The position numbers and the translations under genes are program-made. A stretch of DNA of 64,000 nt from Brachionus rotundiformis (lineage: Eukaryota; Rotifera; Eurotatoria; Ploima; Brachionidae), in assembly GCA_016802295.1 (NCBI GenBank), contig JAESIW010000207.1:699978-763977 (forward strand). Reading direction: 5' to 3'. The notes beneath the pieces were generated by a model. It had not been told where the DNA came from and did no database searches. It saw only the letters and a program-made list of their open reading frames with translations. Positions 34,780 to 46,547 of the stretch are shown here, piece by piece. Positions within the stretch are counted from its first letter, which is position 1. Each line of letters begins with the position of its first letter.

Positions 34780-37640
34780 AACTTCGGAAAGCTTGGCTTG
34801 GATATCTAACACGCAAACATTAAACGACAAAAGCCAGCGTAAATATTATTTTTCCGCTTGACGCACACCAAACTCTACTTTTGTCTCAAAACAATTTAAT
34901 TATTTGCCAATGCGATTAAAATATTTTAATAATTTTGCTTAAGTTTTATTTACAAAATCAATTGGGCATTAAAATTAACTTTATTTGGTTTAATTAGTGC
35001 ATTAAGATGGTAAAATCACGTATCTTTGGACTTAATGCTTGTTTGATTTTTATGTTTGCACTCATCCAAAGGTGACAGCAAACTTTTCATCAGGCTATAA
35101 GCCCCAAATCCGAGAGCTTAGACATTTGTTTGCATAACAAGTCACATGCTTAGATTATATCTGAGATAGAATTGTATCTTAAGATGCATAGATATTTCTG
35201 TAAACACATTCTTAAACTTTTTTTTAATAAAGATAACATCTTTTTTGTATATCAAGCCGTCTCTCGACAGGTGAAATTTAAAAAAGCCTCGGGTCTAGAA
35301 CATTTTTCCTGTAAATAAGCCCTAAATGCCATTTGAAAAATATTTAAATGTTGCTCAATCTTGCTGGGATAGATAACATCTCGGTAAACAAAAATACCAC
35401 CGCTCTTAATTCACATAGTAAAAATTTATTCTTTTATTTAATATGATTTAATATTTTGAATATTGATTTATTATGAGATTAAATTAATTAATGATAAAGT
35501 TATCTTTGGATTAAGTGCTGAATCCCAAGATAAATATTCAAATTACATTTTAATTTTTGAGAGAATGAACAATTTTGTTAAGGTATTATGTTTATCGGTT
35601 AATTTCGATGTCACATTATACAATCGTTAATAGATTTTGTAATCAAATTTTTAAAAATCTCAAATATTTTTCTCATCTAATTTAAGCACCTAATCGGATA
35701 TGAATTTTCTCATCAAAACGTCAAAATATTTTAATTAATTCTCAAATAAGCAAAGTATACAAATGGTCATGCACATGTTCTCAATCAATTTGCATCTATC
35801 ATATAATAGCTATAAAATTAACTTTGCCAATGGCAAACAGTTGTGTAACATTTTGCTTTAAATCAAATTTAATATATCACACATTACATAAGATAACAAG
35901 TGTTTAGTTTTGTGTTCATTTGTCCGTGACCATTTTGATATATCCAATCTTCAGAAATATATTAATCTTTTTTTAAACTGATTTTTAAATTTTAATAAAA
36001 TTATTTCTTAAAAGTAAAACCATTTTATTCTTTTTGATCCACCAAATTCTCTTTACCAACAATAATATATCTTACCAAGAGCTAAATAATTACACTTAAA
36101 AGTTAATTTACATATATTTAACTTTTGCCAATAGGGTCCAATTGTGTAACAATTTGGCCAAAAACAATTGACCAAAATAAATCACTGTTCAACTTTTCAC
36201 TCGATGCTCGCTAGTCCATGACTTATTTTATTACTTTGATTGATTTACAATGTACCAATTTAATTAATTGGCTTGCACTTAGGAAATTCGATGCTGAACT
36301 TGTTTACAAGTATCATAAATGATATGCTGTAAACTACTTGGTACAAGCATATAAACAAAATTGTTTACATAACAATAATTTATGGTTCATAAAGTATCAA
36401 GCAGAGAAAATGAATTTAGAACAATTATCTAACAATGTCTTAGTATGACCACTTAATAATTGCTGTCTTATCACGGGACAAATCTATTCTCCCGACATGC
36501 CACTGTTAATTATCTTTTTGGGAAATGAGAAAACTAATTTATCAAAAGTAGCTTGATGTCCAATTCCGGACTAAGATTAACTTCCTATGCAAATAAACAA
36601 TCAATTTTGTTTTATCAAGATCTTATCTAGTCTTAATTACAAAGAGCACTACTAAGTAGATACCATCACTCAGTTTATGGTAAAGCACTGCTCTCTAATT
36701 ATGGTGATAAGCGTGATAAATTTTTCAAAGAGTTGACTTTATATCTCATCTTGATCAAGTGACAATCAAATGCGCGGCTAGTTGGTTTTTCATTTAGTCA
36801 CGAGCATTTAAATTGTTCCACTTGATCACGAGAATAAACGCCTTCTCTTTTTTGCCAGAATTTTGACAATATCTATTCATCTTTTAATTTTTGCAAATTT
36901 ATTCAAATAGTACTCAAATGATATGCTTACCATAGCTTTGATCTTTTTTTATCAAGAATATTTAGCTGTGGGACAAAGCAAGATAAGAATTAAAAAAGAT
37001 AAACCTTGTAGGCGAAATTTAGCCAAGGCGCTGGATAAGTCTATCCATCCACTTTTGCCATTTAATTAAATATGTTTATGATTCATTAGGTACAAATTAT
37101 CAAATTTCAAATAGCTTTGGTTCAAAGCGAGCTACTTGAATATCAAATAGGCGGCAATGTTTACATGTGGCTAGTTTACATAATGCAAAGGTAAAAACAG
37201 ATAATTTAAATACTCAAATGGGACTTGAGGTTGGTTTTGAGTCTAGCCGATCTGTGTTACATCACTTTAAAAATTTTAATGGCTTAAGAATACAAACAAA
37301 AAAAGAATGTAATACATTGCTCTAACTATTGAGTAAATATTTTAATTTCTCATCATTAAAAGCTGCCAAAAGCCGCTCTTGGATCAAAGTTGTTTGCCAA
37401 CTCCACCTAGCTAATAAGCTTTAGCAATAGAGTCTAAATGTCAGGTGGTTCTTGTTATGCTATTTGTTTATACAATTTCTAGGGCCGAGTTCAAAGCCAA
37501 AATCGCTGGGTTTTTATCACATCATAAATCCGATTTCAAAGAATTTAGTGTTAAATGTTTATATGTTTACTAAATCATTTGAATGTTATTATACCACCAC
37601 CTAATACCATGCAATTTAAAATTTGAAACAGATTTATTTT
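34780..37640. promoter_or_regulatory. Gene-free tract of higher sequence complexity, possible cis-regulatory region
   Basis: No protein or repeat signal was found on either strand. Compared with flanking intergenic DNA, long A/T homopolymers are rarer and short words recur, notably GATAA/TTATC, TTGTTTAC and CTTGATCA-like words. The tract lies between the LRRC56 5' end and the ZFP36-like gene 3' end. Regulatory function is inferred only from composition. Confidence 0.25.
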
Positions 37641-38888
37641 CTTTTAACATACTTGTAAAATTTAATAACTTTGAAAGATAATCCGATTGCAAATTATCGG
37701 CTGTACAGAACAGATTCAGACAGTTGTGTACTGACAAATACCACTTGTGGAATACTTGACACTATGTTATTAAAAATGCACATTCGGTGGTAAAGAAAAA
37801 TGGTACTCAAGACTTTTATTGATAAAAATAAAATTTAATAATTAAAATTTTTGATAAATAAATTTGAAAAAAAAATTTTTTCTTAATGTTTTATGTCCGG
37901 CATAAACCAAGTGATGTCATAGACTTTACCAGATACTAACTACTAACTACTTCACTTCCTTTCTAACAATGCATTCATCATGTCTTCCCAAATTGTAAAA
38001 TTGGTTACGAGAAAAATGTAAGTCATCCTCAAAATTGATATTGTCCTTGTGGAGCATACGGTCATTAATTAAGAGTTATGACTGACGCTTTATCAGCCAT
38101 TGGGATGCTACCAATCTGAGTTTTTGATTTTTAAATTCTTTGGTTTCCTCTGGGAGGACCCAAATTTGGACCTTAACTTGCTTCACTACTTCTCTACTCT
38201 GGACAATCTTCAACCAGTATGATGAACTTAAAAATTAAATTAAAATATTTACTGTTTGTAGATAAACAAAAAAAACAAAATTTTTGTTAAATGACAAAAA
38301 AATTTTAACAATTTTTCTATTTTCTATATTAATTTTTGAATAAACTTTATCTTTTAAAAATTTAACTAATATTACTATAAAAACGTTATCTCCTATTGAA
38401 CAAATCTAAAATAACGGGTAATTTGAGTGATAGCTGAGTGACATGAGAGCACTTAGTCCAAACAAGATAAAGCCCTACAATGATTGTAGATCCGGAGGGG
38501 TTCTGTTAGTCAAGCTATCGATTAGTCAAGTGGATTATACAATTAAAACCTACTCGTGCATAACTTAATACCCAATGTCCAGTGTGTATATCTACAATAC
38601 CTGGATCTAATACTGAGCTTACTGTGATACAGATAACAATTTCACGGCCTACTGGCATGATACAATCTTTTGCACATGCTTGGACTTTCTTCAGGCTACA
38701 GCTAATTAAACAACCACTATTTCTTTTTACAAAAATTTATTTAAAAAATAAAAATAATTTTATTAAAAACAAAAAATAAAATTTACAACAAAAAAAAACC
38801 AAAATCACATAATAAAAAGAAATTATCTATTTTTTTTTTCAATATTAATTTTTTATATCCCACCCATTATTTTTTTTTTACTTTAAAT
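37641..38888. other. Intergenic DNA downstream of the ZFP36-like gene
   Basis: Mixed AT-rich DNA with less biased patches at about 37900-38230 and 38390-38700. The patches could be old repeats; no family was identified. An AATAAA for the minus-strand gene lies near 38757. Confidence 0.4.
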
Positions 38889-38889
38889 A

Positions 38890-38911
38890 CATAAATAAAT
38901 AAATAAATTAC
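38890..38911 (-). promoter_or_regulatory. AU-rich element in the ZFP36-like 3' UTR
   Basis: On the transcript strand this reads as overlapping UUAUUUAUU nonamers (four consecutive UUUA units), 106-127 nt after the stop codon. UUAUUUAUU is the known optimal RNA target of the tandem CCCH domain encoded by this same gene, so direct autoregulation is plausible. Confidence 0.7.
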
Positions 38912-39016
38912 ACATTAAAGCCGTAGACTTTAAATGCTTTACCCGTAATACTTTATTATTATTGATTGATGTTAATTGTTTATCTTATCATTGTAGTATC
39001 CCTAAGTAAATTTAGT

Positions 39017-39865
39017 TTAGATCAAAAGATTCAAATAATTCAAAGTTAAGTCGTTTCCTAGAGCTGGTTCGCTGTCCTCATGTTCGTCCAATTGGACCAC
39101 ATTGGTCAATATTTGATTAACAATTGAGTCGCTCGAAGCGTAGTCCCAATCGTCGTAGAATTTTTTGGTCTGATTGGCGAAAAGAAAGTCCGGAGAGAGG
39201 CTTCTGCTTGAGGGCGGCGAGGACAAGCTCTCGCTGCCGAATACACTCTCGGACGAGACTGAATGCTTTCTCTCGGACACATGCTCACTGGCATACATCA
39301 ACAGGTTGTTTGAGGTGTTCTTGTTGCCATGTTGGCTCACAGTGTTTAGTTCTGTGTTAAGATCGAAATTGAGCCCGTTAAGAGATAGTGGTGAAGTAGA
39401 GCCAGACGAGGCCGATGAAGATGAGGAAGAGTAGTTGTTCAGTTTGACTGTGAGCTCCTGAGACTTGACGCTTCTGGTGTCGATTTCTGTGTCGTGTACA
39501 AAATGACATCTTGGTCCATATGGACAGTAGCCGGACGCGTGAAATGTTCTGCACAATTCGGTCTTGTATTTGGGATGTCGTGACATGGTTCTGAGCTCAC
39601 CAAGTCCATGTGCGAACTGACACTTGTCGCCATACTTGCAAATGCCGTTCTCTTGGAATGTACGACACAATTCGGTCTTGTAGCGCTGAGCTGCTTGTTG
39701 CTGTGCCGGAGATTGGCCGTTCTCCTGCTGCTGGTGTTGTTGCTGTTGTTGGTAGATAAGCTGCAATACAGTTTGAGTATCGTAGGCTTTCTTAACACCG
39801 GTGTTTCGTTGGTTAAGAGTGTTCAAGCTCAAACCATTCAAAACTTGTCTCTGTGATGATTGCAT
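39017..39865 (-). CDS. Tristetraprolin-family CCCH zinc-finger mRNA-decay factor
   Basis: A single exon encodes 282 aa. Two CCCH fingers with exact C-X8-C-X5-C-X3-H spacing lie at C67-C76-C82-H86 and C105-C114-C120-H124. Each is preceded by the family leader (RYKTELCRTF and KYKTELCRTF), with the 18-residue linker typical of ZFP36/TIS11. The N-terminus is Gln-rich (residues 39-60), and a Ser-rich stretch follows the fingers. The C-terminus (NYLNLLI) does not match the vertebrate CNOT1-binding motif. Family members bind UUAUUUAUU in 3' UTRs and recruit deadenylases. The promoter and 3' UTR of this gene are both recognisable. Confidence 0.95.
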   Translation of the reverse strand: MQSSQRQVLNGLSLNTLNQRNTGVKKAYDTQTVLQLIYQQQQQHQQQENGQSPAQQQAAQRYKTELCRTFQENGICKYGDKCQFAHGLGELRTMSRHPKYKTELCRTFHASGYCPYGPRCHFVHDTEIDTRSVKSQELTVKLNNYSSSSSSASSGSTSPLSLNGLNFDLNTELNTVSQHGNKNTSNNLLMYASEHVSERKHSVSSESVFGSESLSSPPSSRSLSPDFLFANQTKKFYDDWDYASSDSIVNQILTNVVQLDEHEDSEPALGNDLTLNYLNLLI

Positions 39866-39925
39866 CTTTTAGATTTTTGTTTTAAGACTTTTTATAAATC
39901 TAAATAAATAAAATAAAATTAATAT

Positions 39926-40056
39926 TATTTATACTAGTTGGTCTTTGGCTAATGGACGACCCGCCCATTCGCGATTAGACACAAAAATGTAGACCAATAG
40001 GAAAAATTGTAGATTTGTGTAGCCATTTAGCGCTACATGTGTAGCTACGGCCAATA
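39926..40056 (-). promoter_or_regulatory. TATA, GC-box and CCAAT promoter of the ZFP36-like gene
   Basis: On the minus strand TATAAATA lies at 39933-39926, about 65 bases before the ATG. A GGGCGG box lies at 39966-39961. Two CCAAT motifs, inverted relative to the gene, are at 39994-39998 and 40051-40055. This spacing resembles inducible TATA promoters. The block stands out against A/T-rich surroundings. Confidence 0.6.
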
Positions 40057-40689
40057 GGAATTTTTTCAACCACAACTGGCCAAGTTGCAACTAAAACATT
40101 AATTATCACTTGACTTTTTTATTTTAATGATTGAATGACTTGATGAAATTTGGAGAATTTAGACGAGATTTTTATAGGCTGGCACAACACCGGGATGAAT
40201 GGCAATTACCGATTTGTGTACAAATTATTAAACATTAAACAATTAAATTCAATTATGACACATCGAGTCATTAAGTTCAAATTGGATGCTGGTCAAAATC
40301 GCCAATGAATAATTTACGCAATTGAAATGTGTTACACAACTTAAGCTTGCGTTAATAATTCATTTCGCTGTTGTCTTTAATTGAAAAGCCACATAGAGTG
40401 TATGTTTGTACCAAATTCCCTCGCTTAATCCAATTGTGTAAGTGTTTCTTTGGTCAATTGTAGCCGAGTGTAGTTCTCTTTTATACACGCATTCATTTCT
40501 CACACTCTACCTTCAATTGCTTTAGCCCACAAACGCGACACTCGTTTTACAACGAGAGAGCAACAATTTACCAAATGTAAACAATTATACAATTGATGAG
40601 AAATTTTTTATTATCATCATGTCTTAAAAACTATCTATTCATACTTAACTTTAAAAAAATATTTACAACTTGGCATCTAATTGTATGAT

Positions 40690-41550
40690 TTATGGCCTTC
40701 AATTAGATCCAAATTAAACAAAATCTACAACTTAATTTTATTTTTAAATAAATTTCTTTAAAAAAATTATTTTCCCTTAATTTACATGCAGGACCACTTG
40801 AACCTAAGACAGTATACCAAATTTTGGTAAAAAGTCGCGCTCAGTCTCACCTATTTAGACCAGCTGAACACTTTCATCTCCAAAACATGTCTATTCAGCA
40901 GGGTTGTCTCTTGGAAAAAGTTAAATTTAAAAGGATATTTAAAACTTATCTGATAGATTCAAATTAAACATAATCTAAAACTTAATTTTATTTTTAAATT
41001 TATTTTTTTCCATTTATACCACTTCATGCCAAATTCTGGTAAAAAAATATGTAAAGAATTGGTCTCAGTCGCCTATCTACAATTTATTATTTATTTTTTG
41101 ATTTTTATTTTCTTTTTTTTAATTAAGTACCTTTCCCTCGGTACAGATAAACTAATAAAAAAAATTTCCAGATTCTGGTCAGAAGAGTGCAAAGAATGGG
41201 TCTCAATAGTCTATCTAAACCAACTGTGCACTTTCATACCCAAAAAACGTCTGTTCAGCACCATTGCATCTTCAAAAAAGTCAAGTTAACTTAAAAAATA
41301 TTTCAATTACACCCAAATTAAGCATTATCTAAAACTTAATTTTATTTTTAAATAAATTAATTTATAAGAATTTATTTTTTCCTAATTAAAATGGATGATG
41401 GCTTAAATCTAAAACAGGTGACCATCTTCTGGTCAAAAGTATGTAGAGAATCTGTATCAGTCGTCTATCCAGACCAACTGTGCGCGTCCATCTCCAAAAT
41501 ATGTCTGTTCAGCAGCATTGTCTCTTGGAAAAAGTCAGAGTAATGCTATT
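40690..41550. repeat. Degenerate tandem repeat, units of about 250-350 bp
   Basis: At least three divergent copies share two landmarks: a CAAATTAAACATAATCTAAA-like block followed by ACTTAATTTTATTTTTAAAT (about 40706, 40960 and 41314), and a block reading TTCTGGTCAAAAG, then TATCTAGACCAACTGTGCAC, TTTCATCTCCAAAA and GTCTGTTCAGCA (about 40822, 41033 partial, 41171 and 41428). Unit lengths differ because of internal insertions. No gene is supported. Confidence 0.7.
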
Positions 41551-44500
41551 TTTGAAAAGTTTAAATAAAAAAACTGGATTTTAAGAATCACGTTTTTGTT
41601 TTTATCAAATTTATAAAAGTGTACTTAAATATGTTCTAGAATATTTACCTAGAGCTAATTCTGGCTCATTAAAATTTTACGTCATTTGTTTAAATTTAGG
41701 CAAAAAAGGCACGTTTGAATGAAATTTTTAAATATAGATATGAATAACGTATTCAATGATAGATTACAACAAAATAGATAAAACAATAGAAAAAAAAAAT
41801 GAGAGCAAAGGTAAATATTGACCAGACCATGGTCGGGTAAAATTGACAGCTGAATGTAGATAAAGCTACCTAATATAAGTGTTTTGAGATGACCTAAAAT
41901 TGTGGCCAGATAACAATTTGAGAATGCAAAAATTTGAATTATATTACAGACGTTTAGGGCTAAATGAAGCCTTATTTTTATACCTTACCAATTCAATCAG
42001 TATTCAGTTGGCAAATTCATGACAAAGGCAAAGCAATCATTAATTCAATGAGTGATACTGTTTTAATTTTGCTCAAATTCAATTTTTCTTTATCATTATT
42101 TAATTTTACAGTTTTTATTTTTTATCTATTGATAAGATTTTTACTTACATAAATTAAATAAATTTTTGTTTTACTTTATGACTTTTTTTATTGCCAAAAA
42201 GAAAAAAAAACAATTGTATTTGGTTGCCATGGCAACAGTTATTCCAAACCATTAAGTGGAATCATTTTCTGCAACAAGAATTCAATGTCCATTTGGCACA
42301 GGTACTCAAAATTAAATTCAGCAACAGAAAAAATGTAATTAGACCAAAATCGAGGGAGCACTTGAGAAATCATTGTCAAGCGACCAATTCGCTGATTATT
42401 CAAGCTAATTAAGATTTTAACTACTTGAAAAGTCTATAATTTTATCCACTTCTAGAGCTCTTTACGTAATTATAAACGCGACTAAGATCCGTTTCAAAAC
42501 TTAAAATTGTCTCCTGTCACGCCAAGTCTTTGGAGTTTTCGGCACCAAAATTCAATTATAAATCTAGCTTTGATTTAGATCCAACTGAGCTTTGAATGAT
42601 AAAGTACTCTAGACCAGATCGAGGCTCTTTTTGCTTCTCTATCAGCCAATTTTACGATCTGTTTAAAATCAAAGCGCTTCAGTTACCTAATTAAGTGAAA
42701 TAAATATCTGAACGGTGAGCTAAGAGATAACGGTACTAGTTGAAATAGAATATGGACCTTTTTTATGGTTTAGAATTACCTTATCTATTCAATCAAAAAG
42801 AAAATAAGAGATAATAATCTTGTTTTTGCTTTTGATTGTTCAATCATAAAAATTATCTGAATAAATTTAAAAAAAAAAGGTTAACGATTAATTAAAATTT
42901 GTGAGCAGGTTTTTCGTAGTTTTTTTTTATCTATAGTTAAAAATGTTTTTTTAAAAGATTCCTAAGAATGGTGTCAAAGTGTCAAATTTTAAAGTTTTAT
43001 TTTGAATTAAAAAAAAAAAGAGATAATTTTATGCAAACATTTAATTACAGTTTTGTGTAGATAAAAACAACATGCTCAGCAAGCTCTTGAGGTGTTGAAT
43101 AACAGTTTTAGATTGAATTTTGTATAAACTTGTGAACATTTTGAATTTTAGATTAATAATATTAAAATGATATTATCTTAATTTAAGTAATTTTTTTAAA
43201 ACCTCTCTGCTTGATACCAATTTATTTTAAATTTAAAACTATCATAATCTATCAATACATTAATCTTGTAGAAATGTTTAATTTAAAAACAATTTTCTCA
43301 AGTTACAATCAAAATTTTATCAGCTTTTTTATTTTTTTAATTTTGGTTAATTGCTGCTTTTTCCTTAATAAATAGACAAATGTTTTTCTAGGCTTCAAAA
43401 TTAGTTAAGGTCAGTCTTAAACTTTATCCAAGGTATCAAATAAAAAATATGCTTTCTTCTTAATTATCAATTTTAATAAAATTTAGTCACAATTTAAAAA
43501 AATCGCAAGATTTTATTATTATTTTGTTTTAAAGTACTCATTTAGTTTTTCATTAAAATTATAGTGTTTTAAATGACAAAAGCATGACTTGGATATTATA
43601 AACTTTTATCAAAAATCCGAGAGCAGAAACCAAAATAGATAAATAAATTTGAATAAAAGCATTGAAAAAAGTTGAAAAAATGATGATTTGGAAACTTTAG
43701 CAGCGGGTTTTTAAGTGAATGGAAAAATTCTCGTTAAATTGGGCAAAATAGAATATTAAGTTTATAAAAAAAGTCATTATTTTGAACAATCAAGGTTATT
43801 TTAAAATTTACACCAAATCTACACTCAAAATTCAATGTAGCGTTCATTTGTAGTACAAAAAAATTTTAATTATTCTCATTCAAAATTTAATTTGGAACGA
43901 AATGAGGCAATTTTGAAAAAAAAAACAAACCAAAGTTAAAATAAAACCAATGCCTTGTGGGCCTTTCATTTGTCTAGTCATCTCTAGACAAAAATATAAT
44001 AAGATTTATAAACACTTCAAAAGGTAGAAAACAAGTCAAATTTAATATTAGATAAATATTGTGTGTGTGTGTTTTTTTAATAAAAATATGTTTTATTGTT
44101 TAATAGGATTTAGCGGTTGAAGAATCCTCTTAAAATTAAAATCAGTCAGACTTCAAAGTAAGAAAATAAGTTTCTTAAAATTATTTACTCTAGGACAAAA
44201 AATTATTCAAAAATTAATTATATTTATATTTAAATAATTAATAAGTTTTTGTTTAACTTTTTGCTCATAAAGTTAATAAATTTAACATAATATTCATTCT
44301 AATTCTTACAATTGATTTTAAAAAATTATCAAAATATATAAAGTTTTATATATGCTTAAACGATTTTAATGTAAATTGTGTAACCTAAAAACATAGCTCT
44401 ATTAAAATATCAGCAAATATTTTTTATTTAGAAAAACATCAATTTAAAAAATATAGTATTTCTAAATGTAAAAATAAATATTTAATTAAAAATTACGTGA

Positions 44501-44689
44501 TTTTTTATTTTTTAATTCAAAATAATATTTTATCAATTGACTAATTATTAAGTCTCAATATAAAAAAAATTATCTTGCTTTTTTTCAAAAATGCTTATTT
44601 CAAGTAAAATAAAAATCTGATCATTTTGTCTAAAGTTTTTGAGAAATAAAACACATTTAGCGAAAATTACAAATTTATTTAATTAATTT
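41551..44689. other. 3.1-kb gene-free AT-rich region
   Basis: Short open frames at 41964-42152 and 42191-42412 lack domains. A less A/T-biased patch spans about 42420-42760. A short GT microsatellite lies at 44060-44071. Nothing else was supported. Confidence 0.5.
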
Positions 44690-45346
44690 TTAAAATAAAA
44701 GAAATAAAAAAAAATATATATATATCAAATAAAACATATTTAAAATTTGTTCCTGAGGCTTAGTCGAATGATTGAAGCTCTGTGCTTGTTCGGAGTTTAT
44801 ATCTTTGGTCTCGTTGACTTGTTTTGCATACAGTTTGGTAGTTTGGGAAATTGTGGGAAGTGGCGACAAAGTGGGAAAATATATCTCAATGGTCTCCACA
44901 TTGATTCTCTCGTTTGGAAATCTGTTGCACAAATTGGACTGGCAACAATAAGTGTTAAAAGTCAAATTGTTGGAAACATATGAGTCACTGGTGCAGTTAG
45001 ATTGGCAACCACGCACTATCAGTGTCTTGTTGCTCTCGGAAATATATACAGTCACTATCTTTAAATAAAAAAATAATTAATAAAGCTAAATTAAAAAAGT
45101 AAAAAAAAGTCCTTGGAAAACCCACCGAACAAAATGAGTATGAGTCTGGACATTCGGTGAAATTGCTTATCTCTCGGCTTTTTTCCGAAAAGCACTCGCC
45201 ATTTATATCTGTTGGACACGACATGCATCTAAGGCCCAAAGCTCTTTCTGTCCAGTAAGCTTAGAACAAACAATATCAAAATTAGGCCCTTTATTTAAAT
45301 TAGGTTTACCTATGAATAAAAATTCTATCACAATCGATATTTTCAT
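44690..45346 (-). CDS. Ly6/uPAR (LU) domain protein, GPI-anchored, copy A
   Basis: Three exons in transcript order, 45346-45310, 45259-45126 and 45058-44690, encode 179 aa. A signal peptide (MKISIVIEFLFIA) precedes a ten-cysteine LU domain: RCMSC, GECF, TECP, SFCS, RGCQSNC and the hallmark CCQSNLCN. A Thr/Ser-rich stalk follows. The protein ends in a hydrophobic tail (MFYLIYIYFFLFLLF), as in GPI-anchor precursors. LU proteins are small three-finger-fold surface or secreted proteins with diverse roles. No specific orthologue was recognised. It lies 0.4 kb from a second LU gene on the same strand, which suggests an old tandem duplication. Confidence 0.85.
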
Positions 45347-45743
45347 TACGAAATTTTAAAAGTTATTCTCGTTCGAAACAACATAAAATTTCAAAATACT
45401 TTATATGCTTTGAGCTAAACGAGACAATCAAAATCTTTAATTAACCAAAATAAACCAAAGGATGCTAATCTAATCTTTAAAATATTTACAATAGAAAAAT
45501 TAACGGGATCATTTAATTAACCATTATCGAAGATCCTAAACTAAATTAATACTAGGCTTTAAACCCGTAAAAATTCAAACACTTAATTGCTAAGGCCTAT
45601 AGACTACAGGTCGCTGAATCAAATACTCTAGAAAAAAAAATAATTTCATAGTCCAAATAATGCTTTTATTTAAAAACCAAATATAAGTTTGTGATTCTAA
45701 ATTTATTTTTATATTAATATTTTATAAAAATATTTGAAAATAA
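45347..45743. other. Spacer between the two LU genes
   Basis: A/T-rich spacer that should hold the 3' UTR of copy B and the promoter of copy A. No clear element was recognised. Confidence 0.4.
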
Positions 45744-46547
45744 CTAGTACATAATAAAAAATATGAATATGTATATATGTGCCCAAGCCAGTGATACAAT
45801 TGGCGATAGGTTTAGATTTAGGCAGCTATTTCGACTTTGGACACTAGTTGTATTTAAATTATAATCCAATGATGTTGATTCACCAAAATTAAGCACTGTT
45901 GTTCTTGGTAAATGTTCAGTGGAATTTTCAATTTCTTCTTTTTTTAATTAAAATAAAAATTTTTTTAAAATTTTAATTGTTTAATTTACTGGTAAGGTTT
46001 AAAAAATTCGTAATCGTAAATAGATCAGAATTGGCAATTATGGTACTTATATCAAAATCTGTAAAAATACCATCTGTATTATTTGATGGCAGATAATTGT
46101 TTGAAAAAAAGACATTTTCCATCATACCATTGCACTTGTCATACGAACAGCACCCGATAGTGGTAAATGTTTGATCGTCAGACTTGTCCAAAGGAACACA
46201 GTCATTTTGGCAGCTTCTTGAAACACGTAGATCATTGATTATCTTGCTTTCTGATACAATCAACTTAAAATTTGTTCAATACTTAAAAATCAGATACTTA
46301 ATCTTTAAATTTACGGTACAACTATTTTCGGTTTTACACTCTACCAAATACTCTGGCGATAGCCCTTCGTCTAATGAGCAGTTTGGATCATCAATGCTAA
46401 AGCATTGGTAGCATTGTAAGCATTCAGAATGCTGCAAAAAGCTTAGACCTTGGTATTTGGTTTATTTATTTTTTAAAAATTTTTTAAAAGACAAATACTT
46501 AAAGCAAGAATAAAAGTAATTGGAAAATTTATAGAATTCATAATCAT
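45744..46547 (-). CDS. Ly6/uPAR (LU) domain protein, GPI-anchored, copy B
   Basis: Exons on the minus strand: a signal-peptide exon from ATG 46547 or 46541 to about 46499, then 46431-46315, 46263-45990 and 45934-45744. The LU domain reads CLQCYQCFS, DPNCS, VECKTENSCT, RSCQNDC and the hallmark CCSYDKCN. An Asn/Thr-rich stalk and a hydrophobic tail (PIVSLAWAHIYIFIFFIMY) suggest GPI anchoring. Phase agrees at the last two junctions. The first junction does not close: the visible donor after LAL is phase 1, while the acceptor at 46431 needs phase 0. The exact start is therefore unresolved. Its exon layout parallels copy A. Confidence 0.72.

Noticed and set aside
38582..38779. 65-codon open frame downstream of the ZFP36-like gene
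   Set aside because: Lies in the probable 3' flank, ends in a poly-Lys/Asn A-rich tail, and has no domain.
39124..39856. Open frames on the plus strand opposite the ZFP36-like gene
   Set aside because: Both are shadows of Ser- and Gln-rich coding sequence; no independent promoter or domain.
41026..41289. 87-codon open frame as a gene
   Set aside because: It falls across copies of the degenerate tandem repeat and contains an A/T-rich hydrophobic run; no evidence of coding beyond the recurring frame noted above.
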